This document shows positions 1-8,101 of a stretch of 64,000 nt of DNA, piece after piece. The stretch is taken from contig NZ_CP046703.1 of the NCBI RefSeq assembly GCF_009873495.1, forward strand, positions 6,662,501 to 6,726,500, in the 5' to 3' direction. Source of the stretch: Nostoc sp. ATCC 53789. Its GTDB lineage: Bacteria > Cyanobacteriota > Cyanobacteriia > Cyanobacteriales > Nostocaceae. How positions within the stretch are numbered: position 1 is the first letter of the stretch; the number at the start of each line of letters is the position of its first letter. Position numbers and translations under genes: made by a program. Under the pieces are notes generated by a model. The model did not search any database. It worked only from the letters and a program-made list of their open reading frames with translations, and had not been told where the DNA came from.

Positions 1-1197
1 AACTCAATCAATGAAGCCAAACAAGATAATAAACACTTGCATAGAGGGCTTTTTGAAGAAGACCTGATTTATCAATGCTCCAATTTTGATGTAGGTGAGG
101 GCGGAGGTGTTGAAACTTATTTAGCTTCTCTGTTTGAACATCGACCACCTGAAGTTAGCGATCGCGTGATAAAATCGCTCAAGGGAGTTGACCAAAGCCA
201 ATTCAAGCTGCTGCACATCCACAGCCCAGATTTACTATTGCAGCTTACAGGCGAATGTCCCACTGTCTTTAGTGTTCATAATCACTCATTGTACTGTCCT
301 AGTGGCACAAAGTATTTAGCAGGGCAACGGACAATCTGCGATCGCAACTTTTCTTACTTAGGTTGTACTTGGGGTAAGTTAGTAGATAAATGTGGTAGCC
401 GTAGACCGTTAAGAACTCTTAAAGAACTTCAAATTACTCATCAGTTATTAGATACCTTAAAAAAGGTAAAAATTACTTTTGTCGCTAATAGCGAATACGT
501 GCGTCAAGAGTTGATTAAAAACGGTGTACCTTCTGAGCAAACTGTAACGCTACACTGTGGTATCTCTGTACCGCAAATAAAGACCGCTCCCCTGAGCTTA
601 GAAGTTCATCAAAATCATAGAATTTTATTTGTTGGCCGCATTGTTTCTGATAAAGGTCTGGAATGGCTGCTTAAAACCTTAATACATACAAATCCGCAAA
701 TTCAACTTGATATTGCAGGAGAAGGTTGGGAACGGCCCCGGTTAGAAAAGTTAGCAAACACACTCGGATTAAGTAATCGGATCACTTGGCATGGTTGGTG
801 CGATGCTGACAAGATCAATCAACTTTATCAACAGTGTTTTGCAGTCATCTTTCCTAGTGTCTGGCCTGAACCTGCCGGTCTTGTAACACTAGAAGCATAC
901 TCTAATTATCGACCTGTAATTGGTAGTGCAGTGGGAGGGATTCCAGAACATTTACGAGATGGAGAAACAGGTATTCTTGTTCCAGGTAATGATATCAAAA
1001 AGCTAGTTGATGCTATTCATTATTTGGATGAAGATTATCAAAAAAGTCGGCAGATGGGCGAACAAGGTCATGCTTTGTTGATGAAAGAATTTACAATGGC
1101 TGCTCATGTAAATAATCTGCGAACAATTTATGAAAAAACAATAGCTGACTTCCCTTCGAGAACGAAAAAATTATATAGTATTTCTCAAGTGAAATAA
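1..1197 (+). CDS. Glycosyltransferase family 4 protein, 5' end outside window
   Basis: This is a GT-B fold glycosyltransferase that probably adds a sugar to a lipid-linked oligosaccharide or exopolysaccharide precursor at the cytoplasmic face of the membrane. The frame is open from base 1, and the first possible start inside the window is only a TTG at 37, so the true start is probably upstream. Visible family signatures are a glycine-rich acceptor motif (GGGVETYLASL) near the N-terminus, the switch into the C-terminal domain at FVGRIVSDKGLEWLL, and the E-x7-E nucleotide-sugar motif in EPAGLVTLEAY followed by GSAVGGIPE. The gene is followed after 59 bases by a GT2 gene on the same strand, which suggests an operon. 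Donor and acceptor sugars cannot be told from sequence. Confidence 0.85.
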   Translation, partial: NSINEAKQDNKHLHRGLFEEDLIYQCSNFDVGEGGGVETYLASLFEHRPPEVSDRVIKSLKGVDQSQFKLLHIHSPDLLLQLTGECPTVFSVHNHSLYCPSGTKYLAGQRTICDRNFSYLGCTWGKLVDKCGSRRPLRTLKELQITHQLLDTLKKVKITFVANSEYVRQELIKNGVPSEQTVTLHCGISVPQIKTAPLSLEVHQNHRILFVGRIVSDKGLEWLLKTLIHTNPQIQLDIAGEGWERPRLEKLANTLGLSNRITWHGWCDADKINQLYQQCFAVIFPSVWPEPAGLVTLEAYSNYRPVIGSAVGGIPEHLRDGETGILVPGNDIKKLVDAIHYLDEDYQKSRQMGEQGHALLMKEFTMAAHVNNLRTIYEKTIADFPSRTKKLYSISQVK

Positions 1198-1256
1198 GCT
1201 TAGTTTGCTCCAAAGGTGCATCTTTTATCTATCTATTAAATATAAAGGAAAAAAAT

Positions 1257-2249
1257 ATGTCATTATCTCAAGAATGCCAACAGCCTTTAGTCAGCGTTAT
1301 TATCCCTACCTATAACCGACCAGACTATCTCAAGCAAGCGATCGCTAGTGCTATTAAACAGACTTATCAAAATATCGAAATTATTGTTTCAGATAATTGC
1401 AGTCCAGAAAATCCTCAAGCACTTGTGGCATCTTTTGGTGACTCACGCATCAGATTTTGGCGACATCAACAAAATGTAGGTATGCTTGCTAATCAGCAGC
1501 ATGGGTTCAAGATGGCACGAGGTAAATATGTTGCTAGTCTTCATGATGATGATATATGGAATGAAGACTTTCTAGCAAAGCTTGTACCAGTTCTCGAAGC
1601 AAATCCTGAGTTAATTCTCGCTTTTTGTGACCAATATATCATAGATGCAAATGGCATAATTGATAATGCTGGGACTGAAAAAAATACACGCGGTTATCAG
1701 CGAGATCAACTCAAAGAAGGAATTTATCAACCTTTCTATAAAGTTGGATTGGTAGATAAAAGTATCCCTACTGCTGCATCTTGTTTGATTCGCAATAATC
1801 TGGTTGATTGGGATAGTATTCCTCCAGAAGTTGGCGGAATGTGGGATTTATATTTAACTTACCTGTGTTGTATATCGGGTTATGGCGCTTACTACTATCC
1901 AGAAAGACTGACGCGATATCGCGCTCATGAGCAAACTGATACTATGCTCAGTGGTAGTCGAGATGTGCAGGCAAAAATCCGCAAAGCTAAAAGCGAAATG
2001 TTCTGTTATCAAGTCTTTATGGAAGATGCTCGGTTACAGAAATTTAGAACGCACTTTCAACAGAAATGGTTAGAGGCTAATACAACTTTGGGTATTGGTT
2101 TGCTGCGAAGTAAACAGATAGCAGTAGCACGTCCTTATTTTTGGCAGGCGCTGACTAAACAAAAATTTAATGCGCGAACTTTAGTAGCGCTAAGTCTTAG
2201 CTTTACTCCGCAATTTTTGGCAAATAAATTAATAGAGTTGTCGAAATAG
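1257..2249 (+). CDS. Glycosyltransferase family 2 protein
   Basis: This is an inverting GT-A glycosyltransferase of family 2. The N-terminal signature VSVIIPTYNRPDYLKQAI is followed by EIIVSDNCS, and the metal-binding acidic motif is HDDDIW near residue 98. The C-terminal part after about residue 230 has no recognised motif. The ATG at 1257 follows an A/G-rich AAAGGAAAAAAAT ribosome-binding region. It sits between two GT4 genes in the same direction, so it most likely works in building the same exopolysaccharide or O-antigen-like glycan. The length (330 residues) is normal for soluble GT2 enzymes and there is no membrane segment. The sugar specificity is unknown. Confidence 0.88.
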   Translation: MSLSQECQQPLVSVIIPTYNRPDYLKQAIASAIKQTYQNIEIIVSDNCSPENPQALVASFGDSRIRFWRHQQNVGMLANQQHGFKMARGKYVASLHDDDIWNEDFLAKLVPVLEANPELILAFCDQYIIDANGIIDNAGTEKNTRGYQRDQLKEGIYQPFYKVGLVDKSIPTAASCLIRNNLVDWDSIPPEVGGMWDLYLTYLCCISGYGAYYYPERLTRYRAHEQTDTMLSGSRDVQAKIRKAKSEMFCYQVFMEDARLQKFRTHFQQKWLEANTTLGIGLLRSKQIAVARPYFWQALTKQKFNARTLVALSLSFTPQFLANKLIELSK

Positions 2250-2258
2250 TAGGGTTTT

Positions 2259-2285
2259 GTAGGGGCAATTCATGAATTGCCCTTA
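2259..2285. repeat. Interspersed palindrome, copy 1 of 3
   Basis: The core GGGGCAATTCATGAATTGCC is self-complementary. Near-identical copies lie at 25545-25572 and 52627-52654; those two are perfect 28-base palindromes, while this one ends in CCCTTAT instead of CCCCTAC. It sits just after a stop codon in an intergenic gap. Confidence 0.85.
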
Positions 2286-2318
2286 TCTGAAAATTTTTGT
2301 TTGTGTAAATGCTATTTT

Positions 2319-2460
2319 TTAACGAACCGCAAAGGCGCAAAGAACACGAAGTAAGAAAAGAAAATTATTTGACAATACGGTTAAGTTAAGGCTAAAACTC
2401 TTTGTCAAAGTCATTTTTTACGAACCACAGAGACGCAGAGGACACTGAGAGAATAAAGAA
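2319..2460. repeat. Two tandem copies of the 'ACGAACCACAGAGRCGCAGAG' repeat
   Basis: Two diverged purine-rich copies begin with ACGAACCGCAAAGGCGCAAAG (about 2322) and ACGAACCACAGAGACGCAGAG (about 2421). The same core is found at about 22194 and inside both copies of the 123-bp element (22970-23092 and 42973-43095). The rest of the 2250-2543 gap shows no gene. Confidence 0.7.
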
Positions 2461-2543
2461 ATGCTTAACTGAATTGTATTGGATTATTTTCAACTTTTTA
2501 TTTGCAGTTCTACATAAGCTTAAATTACGAAAGAAGGTATTGG

Positions 2544-3770
2544 ATGAAACTTTGTATTGTTACTCATAAAATTAAGAAAGGCGATGGACAGGGACGAGTA
2601 AACTATGAAGTTGCTAATGAAGCAATTCGTCGTGGTCATCAACTGACATTATTAGCTAGTGAAGTCGCACCAGAACTAGAAGCTAATAGTCAAGTTAATT
2701 GGATTCCAATTCCAGTCAAAGACTATCCAACAGAATTTGTACGTAATTTCATATTTGCCCAAAAAAGTACAGATTGGTTGCGGAAACATCGCTCTGAGAT
2801 TGATTTAGTTAAAGTCAATGGCGCAATTAATCTAGCTGCGGCTGATGTGAATGCTGTACATTTTGTCCACAGTTCATGGTTGCGATCGCCTGTTCATATT
2901 TCTCGCAACCGCCGCGATTTATATGGTTTATACCAGTGGCTGTTTACGGCTTTTAATGCGCGTTGGGAAAAACAGGCTTTCCAAAAGGCGCAGGTTGTTG
3001 TGGCTGTATCAGAAAAGGTAGCTCACGAATTAGTCAACATTGGTGTACCTCGTTCTCGCATTCGCGTAATTATCAATGGCGTTGATTTAGACGAGTTTGC
3101 CCCTGGTGAAAACAAAAGCGATGCCTGCGGCGGGCTACGCCTACGCCAAAAGTTGGGTTTACCGGAGAATGTCACGCTGGCATTGTTCGCCGGAGATATC
3201 CGCACACCCAGAAAGAACTTAGATACAGTACTGCACGCCTTGGTGAAAGTTCCTGATTTACATTTGGTGGTAGTGGGACATACCCAAAATAGTCCTTTCC
3301 CGCAGTTAGCAGCCTCTTTGGGGTTAAATGAACGTGTGCATTTTGTAGGATTTCGCCGTGATATCCCCCAAATTATGCAAGCAGTAGATTTATTTGTTTT
3401 TCCTTCCCGATACGAAGCTTGCAGCCTCGTATTGTTAGAAGCACTTTCTTCAGGACTACCAGTAATTACTGCCACAGCCACCGGGGGAGGAGAATTGGTG
3501 ACACCAGAATGTGGCATTGTCTTATCCGACTCAGATGATATTGATGCTTTGGCTCTGGCATTGCTGACTTTGGTGAGTAGTCCCACCCTCATACAGCAAA
3601 TGGGCAAAGCTGCTCGTTCTGTGGCAGAACAACATAGCTGGACTACTATGGCACAAACTTATGTGGATTTATTCGAGGAGTTAAGCAATGCGGAACACCG
3701 TTCTGATACCGACTTATCGCCGTCCACAAGACCTATCACGCTGCCTTTTAGCGCTACAGAAGCAAATTAA
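2544..3770 (+). CDS. Glycosyltransferase family 4 protein
   Basis: This is a GT-B glycosyltransferase that probably takes part in extracellular polysaccharide assembly. The ATG at 2544 was chosen over an upstream in-frame start because GAAAGAAGG lies just before it and the protein then begins with the first beta strand (MKLCIVTHK). Motifs include the GDGQGRVNYEVANEA acceptor region, the VAVSEKVAHEL linker, and YEACSLVLLEALSSGLPVI, which holds the E-x7-E motif. Residues about 190-202 (SDACGGLRLRQ) are encoded by GC-rich DNA that looks like a dispersed Nostoc-type repeat inserted in frame. The 3' end overlaps the next GT2 gene by 83 bases, which suggests translational coupling. Specificity is unknown. 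Confidence 0.87.
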   Translation: MKLCIVTHKIKKGDGQGRVNYEVANEAIRRGHQLTLLASEVAPELEANSQVNWIPIPVKDYPTEFVRNFIFAQKSTDWLRKHRSEIDLVKVNGAINLAAADVNAVHFVHSSWLRSPVHISRNRRDLYGLYQWLFTAFNARWEKQAFQKAQVVVAVSEKVAHELVNIGVPRSRIRVIINGVDLDEFAPGENKSDACGGLRLRQKLGLPENVTLALFAGDIRTPRKNLDTVLHALVKVPDLHLVVVGHTQNSPFPQLAASLGLNERVHFVGFRRDIPQIMQAVDLFVFPSRYEACSLVLLEALSSGLPVITATATGGGELVTPECGIVLSDSDDIDALALALLTLVSSPTLIQQMGKAARSVAEQHSWTTMAQTYVDLFEELSNAEHRSDTDLSPSTRPITLPFSATEAN

Positions 3771-4617
3771 ACCCGTCGATCAGGTGATAGTGGTTGTACG
3801 CGATACGGATGCAGAAACTTGGCAATTCTTGGCGCAATTAAACGCTCTCAATCTGCCACTGCATACTGTGAAAGTGACACAACCAGGCGTAGTCGCAGCC
3901 CTCAATGCCGGATTAGCAGCAGTGGAGGGCGATATTGTCTCTATTACTGATGATGATGCCGCACCTCACCCAGATTGGTTAGAGCGCATCGCCGCTTACT
4001 TTACCTCAGATAGTCGCCTCGGCGGTCTGGGAGGGCGTGATTGGGTATACCACGGCAGCAAATTAGAAGACGAATCTCGCCCAGTAGTGGGACAGTTGCA
4101 GTGGTTTGGGCGAGTGATTGGCAACCATCATCTGGGAGTGGGAGAACCCCGCGAAGTCGATATTCTCAAAGGCGTAAACATGAGTTTTCGTAAAGAGGCC
4201 ATCGGACAATTGCGCTTTGATGAGCGGATGCGTGGTACTGGAGCGCAAGTACATTTTGAAATGGCATTTACTCTGGCATTAAAGCGGGCTGGTTGGAAGA
4301 TAATTTACGATCCTAATGTTGCTGTAGATCACTATCCTGCACAACGTTTTGATGAAGATCAGCGAAATAATTTTAACGAGATTGCCTTTATTAATTTAGT
4401 CCATAATGAAACCCTAGTTTTACTAGAGCATTTGCCATTTATCCGCCGGATTGTATTTTTATTCTGGGCAGTATTTGTAGGTACGTGCGATAGTTTGGGT
4501 TTCGTACAATGGCTGAGATTTTTACCTAGCCAAGGGCAATTGGCGGGTAAAAAGTTACTAGCATCCTGGCGGGGGCGTTGGCAAGGATATAAACAATTCG
4601 TAATTCGTAATTCGTAA
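3688..4617 (+). CDS. Glycosyltransferase family 2 protein
   Basis: This is a GT-A family 2 glycosyltransferase. The N-terminus NTVLIPTYRRPQDLSRCLLAL is the nucleotide-binding strand, and SITDDDAAPHPDWLERI carries the metal-binding DxD-type motif near residues 93-95. A hydrophobic stretch at about residues 256-275 (VFLFWAVFVGTCDSLGF) may anchor it to the membrane. Its first 83 bases lie inside the end of the preceding GT4 gene in another frame. The 3' end runs into short direct repeats (AATTCGT), so the last few residues (VIRNS) are repeat-encoded. It is probably part of the same polysaccharide operon; donor and acceptor are unknown. Confidence 0.87.
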   Translation: MRNTVLIPTYRRPQDLSRCLLALQKQIKPVDQVIVVVRDTDAETWQFLAQLNALNLPLHTVKVTQPGVVAALNAGLAAVEGDIVSITDDDAAPHPDWLERIAAYFTSDSRLGGLGGRDWVYHGSKLEDESRPVVGQLQWFGRVIGNHHLGVGEPREVDILKGVNMSFRKEAIGQLRFDERMRGTGAQVHFEMAFTLALKRAGWKIIYDPNVAVDHYPAQRFDEDQRNNFNEIAFINLVHNETLVLLEHLPFIRRIVFLFWAVFVGTCDSLGFVQWLRFLPSQGQLAGKKLLASWRGRWQGYKQFVIRNS

Positions 4618-4737
4618 TTCGTAATTAATTAACTTCTTTTTAGCTCTAGTAGTCTGTAAAGCTAAAAGTTATGGATAAAAAGTTCGTAGTAAGGACTTTA
4701 GTCCTTGTTTAAGCACTAAAGTGCTTACTACAAACCT
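4596..4737. repeat. AATTCGT microrepeat and paired hairpin repeat
   Basis: Four to five tandem AATTCGT units span about 4597-4625 across the stop codon of the GT2 gene. They are followed at about 4687-4733 by AGTAAGGACTTTAGTCCTT and AAGCACTAAAGTGCTTACTA, two back-to-back short palindromes that are a common layout in Nostoc intergenic DNA. Confidence 0.65.
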
Positions 4738-4796
4738 TAAAAATTAGCTTAGACATTGTACTAGTTAGCATTGGTAAATCTAAAATCTAAAATTGA

Positions 4797-6227
4797 ATGA
4801 ATTCTAGACAGATACTTTTCAATAGTTTTTTAGAAGAAAATTATTCTCCAGAAGAGCGATCGCAACAGGGGTGGATGGCGATCGCAGGCTTTATACTACT
4901 AACTGTAGTTTGCTATTTTGCTGGTGCTACTGCTGCACTGCGCCTAATTTATCCGGTGACGGCTTTAGCTGTAGCCGTGTTTTTATACTTGCGGCATCCC
5001 ATTCTCTACATCAGCTTTACCTGGTGGATATGGTTTCTCACACCCTTAGCTACCCGCTTAGTTGACTATCGGGTAGGCTGGGATGCTACCCGCCAAATGC
5101 TTATAGCACCATATTTGGTGGTGTTTGTAACCATAGCAACATTCTTGCGACATTTTCCCCGTGCCTCACGTCAAGGGGGTTTGCCGTTTGTTATGGCTTT
5201 TATCGGAGTCTTTTATGGCTTTCTCATCGGTCTGATTTATAACCCACCAATCCCTGTAGCACGCGGACTGCTGGATTGGCTCAGTCCGATTATCTTCGCT
5301 TTTCACTTATTTATAAACTGGCGAGATTATCCTAGCTATCGCCAGAATATTCAGCGAACATTTCTTTGGTGCGTGCTAATTTTAGGAACTTATGGCATAT
5401 ATCAATTTGTAGTAGCTCCTGAGTGGGATAGGTATTGGCTCATCCAATCAAAACTATTCATGAGTTCTGGAAACCCTGTACCTTTCGGGATGCGTGTCTG
5501 GAGTACATTGCACTCAGTCGGCCCTTTTGGTTCAGTCATGCAAGCTGGTTTACTGTTGTTATTTACCAGTTCGGGAAATTTAATTTTTCCTGCTTCAGCC
5601 GTTGGTTACTTATCGTTCTTACTAACACAAGCGCGAACTAATTGGGGAGGCTGGTTATTTGGAATAATTATGATTGTGGGTTCAGTCAAGGCGCGAATTC
5701 AAATGCGCTTGATCGTTATAATTGCGGTGATGGCAATTTGTGTTGTGCCATTGACAACTATTGAGCCAATTGCTGGAGTTGTATCAGCCCGTTTGGAAAC
5801 TTTTTCTAATCTTCAAGATGATACAAGTTTTAAAGATAGATCGGGAAGTTATGACAAAAACCTTGGTCTAGCACTTTCTAATGGTTTAGGTAACGGCTTA
5901 GGAAATATTTGGAAAGTCAACGAAAAAACTGGTCAAATTGAAGTAGTGGTGATTGATAGTGGCATTTTAGATATGTTTTTCACCCTTGGTTGGTTTGGAG
6001 CCATCTTTTATATGGGTGGATTAATCTTGTTAATTATTAGTGTTAGCAGTTATGGTGAAGGCCGTTTTGATAGTTTTATTAGTGCTGCCCGCGCCATTGG
6101 TATCAGTTCTGCTACACAGCTAATTATTGGTAGTGGAATGTTAAGTGTAGCAGGGATGATTCTTTGGGGATTTTTAGCTATGGCTATGGCAGGACATAAA
6201 TACTATAGCAATCCCAAGAATTCTTGA
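4797..6227 (+). CDS. O-antigen ligase/polymerase-like membrane protein
   Basis: This is a polytopic membrane protein of 476 residues with about 10-12 hydrophobic segments. They start at residues about 27-65 (two helices) and end with a pair near 395-415 and 440-465. A long non-membrane loop at about residues 325-390 is rich in Gly and Asn (LSNGLGNGLGN). This topology, and its place between glycosyltransferases, fits the Wzy/WaaL/O-antigen-polymerase superfamily, which links oligosaccharide repeat units on the periplasmic side. No catalytic residue can be assigned with confidence. It is likely the polymerase of this polysaccharide cluster, but a ligase role is equally possible from sequence alone. 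Confidence 0.7.
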   Translation: MNSRQILFNSFLEENYSPEERSQQGWMAIAGFILLTVVCYFAGATAALRLIYPVTALAVAVFLYLRHPILYISFTWWIWFLTPLATRLVDYRVGWDATRQMLIAPYLVVFVTIATFLRHFPRASRQGGLPFVMAFIGVFYGFLIGLIYNPPIPVARGLLDWLSPIIFAFHLFINWRDYPSYRQNIQRTFLWCVLILGTYGIYQFVVAPEWDRYWLIQSKLFMSSGNPVPFGMRVWSTLHSVGPFGSVMQAGLLLLFTSSGNLIFPASAVGYLSFLLTQARTNWGGWLFGIIMIVGSVKARIQMRLIVIIAVMAICVVPLTTIEPIAGVVSARLETFSNLQDDTSFKDRSGSYDKNLGLALSNGLGNGLGNIWKVNEKTGQIEVVVIDSGILDMFFTLGWFGAIFYMGGLILLIISVSSYGEGRFDSFISAARAIGISSATQLIIGSGMLSVAGMILWGFLAMAMAGHKYYSNPKNS

Positions 6228-6231
6228 AGAA

Positions 6232-6347
6232 GAATTCAGAAGTCAGAATTCAGGAGTCAGAATCAAGACACGACACTCGTTCCTCTCTACGAGACGCTGT
6301 GCTAAGAATTTATTCTGAATTCTGACTCCTGACTCCTGAATTCTGTT
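6232..6347. repeat. Inverted repeat built of GAATTCAGGAGTCAG units
   Basis: The left arm (6233-6265, GAATTCAGAAGTCAGAATTC and following bases) is complementary to the right arm (about 6315-6345, ATTCTGACTCCTGACTCCTG and following bases). Both arms consist of smaller repeats. A related string (TTCTGACTCTTGACTCCTGA) occurs at about 28030. The element could act as a bidirectional hairpin between two glycosyltransferase-region genes. Confidence 0.65.
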
Positions 6348-6410
6348 CGATAAATATGAATTGAGTTAAACAACAAAATCTTACAACTTAAATTAGGACT
6401 GATATAAATT

Positions 6411-7541
6411 ATGAAAGCAATTATTGTAATGCCACTAGCCGAACAACGAGGCGGCGGTGAAATGATGCTTTGGGATTTGGTACAGCAGGGACGTAATGCT
6501 GGTGTTGAGTGGCTAGTGATATTTTTAGAACACGGCCCGATGGTAGAACAAGTAAAGTCCCTTGGTATTGATGCGCGAGTTGTAGAAAGTGGACGTTTAC
6601 GCCAAATCCACCGTTTTATTGGTGCTGTTTTTCAGATAGCTGCGATCGCACGCCGCGAACGTGCAGATATAATTGTCAATTGGATGTGGATTACGCATAT
6701 ATCTGGAGGCTTGGCGGCGATGCTGGCTGGTTTGCCTGCTGTATGGTATCAGCTAGAAGTACCTAGCGATAAAACTTGGTTGGTACGAATTGCTACTTTA
6801 ATCCCAGCCCGCGCAATTATCACTCTCTCTCAAGATGGTAAGCAAGCACAAGCAGAGATTTGGCCCCACAGGCCAACACCCTTGGTTTATCCCGGTGTTG
6901 CACTAGACCGATTTGAGCCTGATGCTTTGCCAACTCCTGAAGAAGCACGCCGAAAACTAGGCTTACCTTTACACGGCCCACTGATTGGAATTGTGGGACG
7001 ATTGCAACGATGGAAGGGAATGCACGTATTAGTGCAAGCGATGCCCAAAATTTTAGAGAAGTATCCTGATGCTCATTGTGTGGTAGTTGGCGGCAAGCAC
7101 GATTTGGAACCAGACTATGAGGACTTTTTAAAAGCAGAAATCACAAACTTGGGCTTGAAAAAGCAAGTAATTATGGCTGGACTACAGCGTAATATCCCGG
7201 AGTGGGTACAGGCGATGGATGTATTTGTTCATGCTTCGGATAAAGAACCCTTCGGAATTGTGATTATTGAGGCGATGGCGCTGGGTAAACCTGTGATTGC
7301 TGGCGATGCAGGCGGCCCGACAGAGATTATTACCGATGGGATGAATGGACTATTAACACCTTACGGCGATGCAGATAAATTAGCGATCGCAATTCTCCGC
7401 TATCTTGACGAACAAGAATTTGCCCGCAGTGCAGGAATAGCTGCCAGACAACGCGCTTTAGATTTTTCAACGCAGAATTATGCTCAAAACTTTATTAGTG
7501 CAATTCGTTCTGCAATACCCAGTGTTTCATCTGCTGAATGA
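6411..7541 (+). CDS. Glycosyltransferase family 4 protein
   Basis: This GT-B glycosyltransferase of 376 residues is the last gene of the polysaccharide cluster. It has the N-terminal glycine-rich loop EQRGGGEMMLWDLV, the inter-domain strand IGIVGRLQRWKGMHVLV, and the C-terminal donor motif EPFGIVIIEAMALGKPVIAGDAGGPTE with the E-x7-E pair. The start ATG at 6411 follows AGGACTGATATAAATT. It is separated from the membrane polymerase-like gene by about 180 bases that hold an inverted repeat, so it may be transcribed separately. A 30-base piece of its 3' end is repeated downstream near 7650. Sugar specificity cannot be predicted. Confidence 0.87.
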   Translation: MKAIIVMPLAEQRGGGEMMLWDLVQQGRNAGVEWLVIFLEHGPMVEQVKSLGIDARVVESGRLRQIHRFIGAVFQIAAIARRERADIIVNWMWITHISGGLAAMLAGLPAVWYQLEVPSDKTWLVRIATLIPARAIITLSQDGKQAQAEIWPHRPTPLVYPGVALDRFEPDALPTPEEARRKLGLPLHGPLIGIVGRLQRWKGMHVLVQAMPKILEKYPDAHCVVVGGKHDLEPDYEDFLKAEITNLGLKKQVIMAGLQRNIPEWVQAMDVFVHASDKEPFGIVIIEAMALGKPVIAGDAGGPTEIITDGMNGLLTPYGDADKLAIAILRYLDEQEFARSAGIAARQRALDFSTQNYAQNFISAIRSAIPSVSSAE

Positions 7542-8101
7542 AACAGTAAACTTTGTGCAAAAGTCAATTTTATGAAAATGAAACCACAGATTGATACCGA
7601 TGAATTATCTATGTGAATCTGTGGTTAAAAAATAATACAAAATCTCCAGCGATCGCAATTCTCCACTATCTTGGCGAGTAGAGATGTTTCATTGCAACGT
7701 CTCTACTCTTATTTTTGAAATTAATTACTTAACTATCTTATCTGTCAGCCTACTTGAGTGATGTAAAAACTAACACCAAGCGCATCAGTTAACGATATGG
7801 ATAAGGTCAAGCTAAATTAGTCTAGCAAAAAATTATTCCTTACCTAGCTAATTTTTCTTTTTATTTCATGGCTTAAATTTTTTATCTAACTCTTATTAAT
7901 TTGCTTTATTCTAGAAAATTGATCGACTATTACTTAAACCTTTAATACAAAGCTATAGATGTGCTGCTCTGTTATTTGATACACCAAATTCTTCAAATTA
8001 CCGAACTCATCAAATCTTCATATATTTGAAGCATAGTTTATCTTTTATTGTAAAAATAGTGGGAATAATAAAATAAATTTGATTGAACAAAGTAGTTAGC
8101 T
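7542..8101. other. Intergenic region with GT-end fragment and GTAGAGAC palindrome
   Basis: No gene is visible. At 7648-7678 a stretch (GCGATCGCAATTCTCCACTA and following bases) repeats bases 7384-7412 of the preceding GT4 gene with few changes. At 7678-7706 there is an imperfect palindrome, GTAGAGATG...AACGTCTCTAC; relatives lie at 13921-13949 and 37834-37859. The remainder is AT-rich and probably carries the promoter of the next gene. Confidence 0.6.

Noticed and set aside
3023..3607. A 194-codon frame on the - strand
   Set aside because: It is a shadow of the GT4 gene on the other strand.
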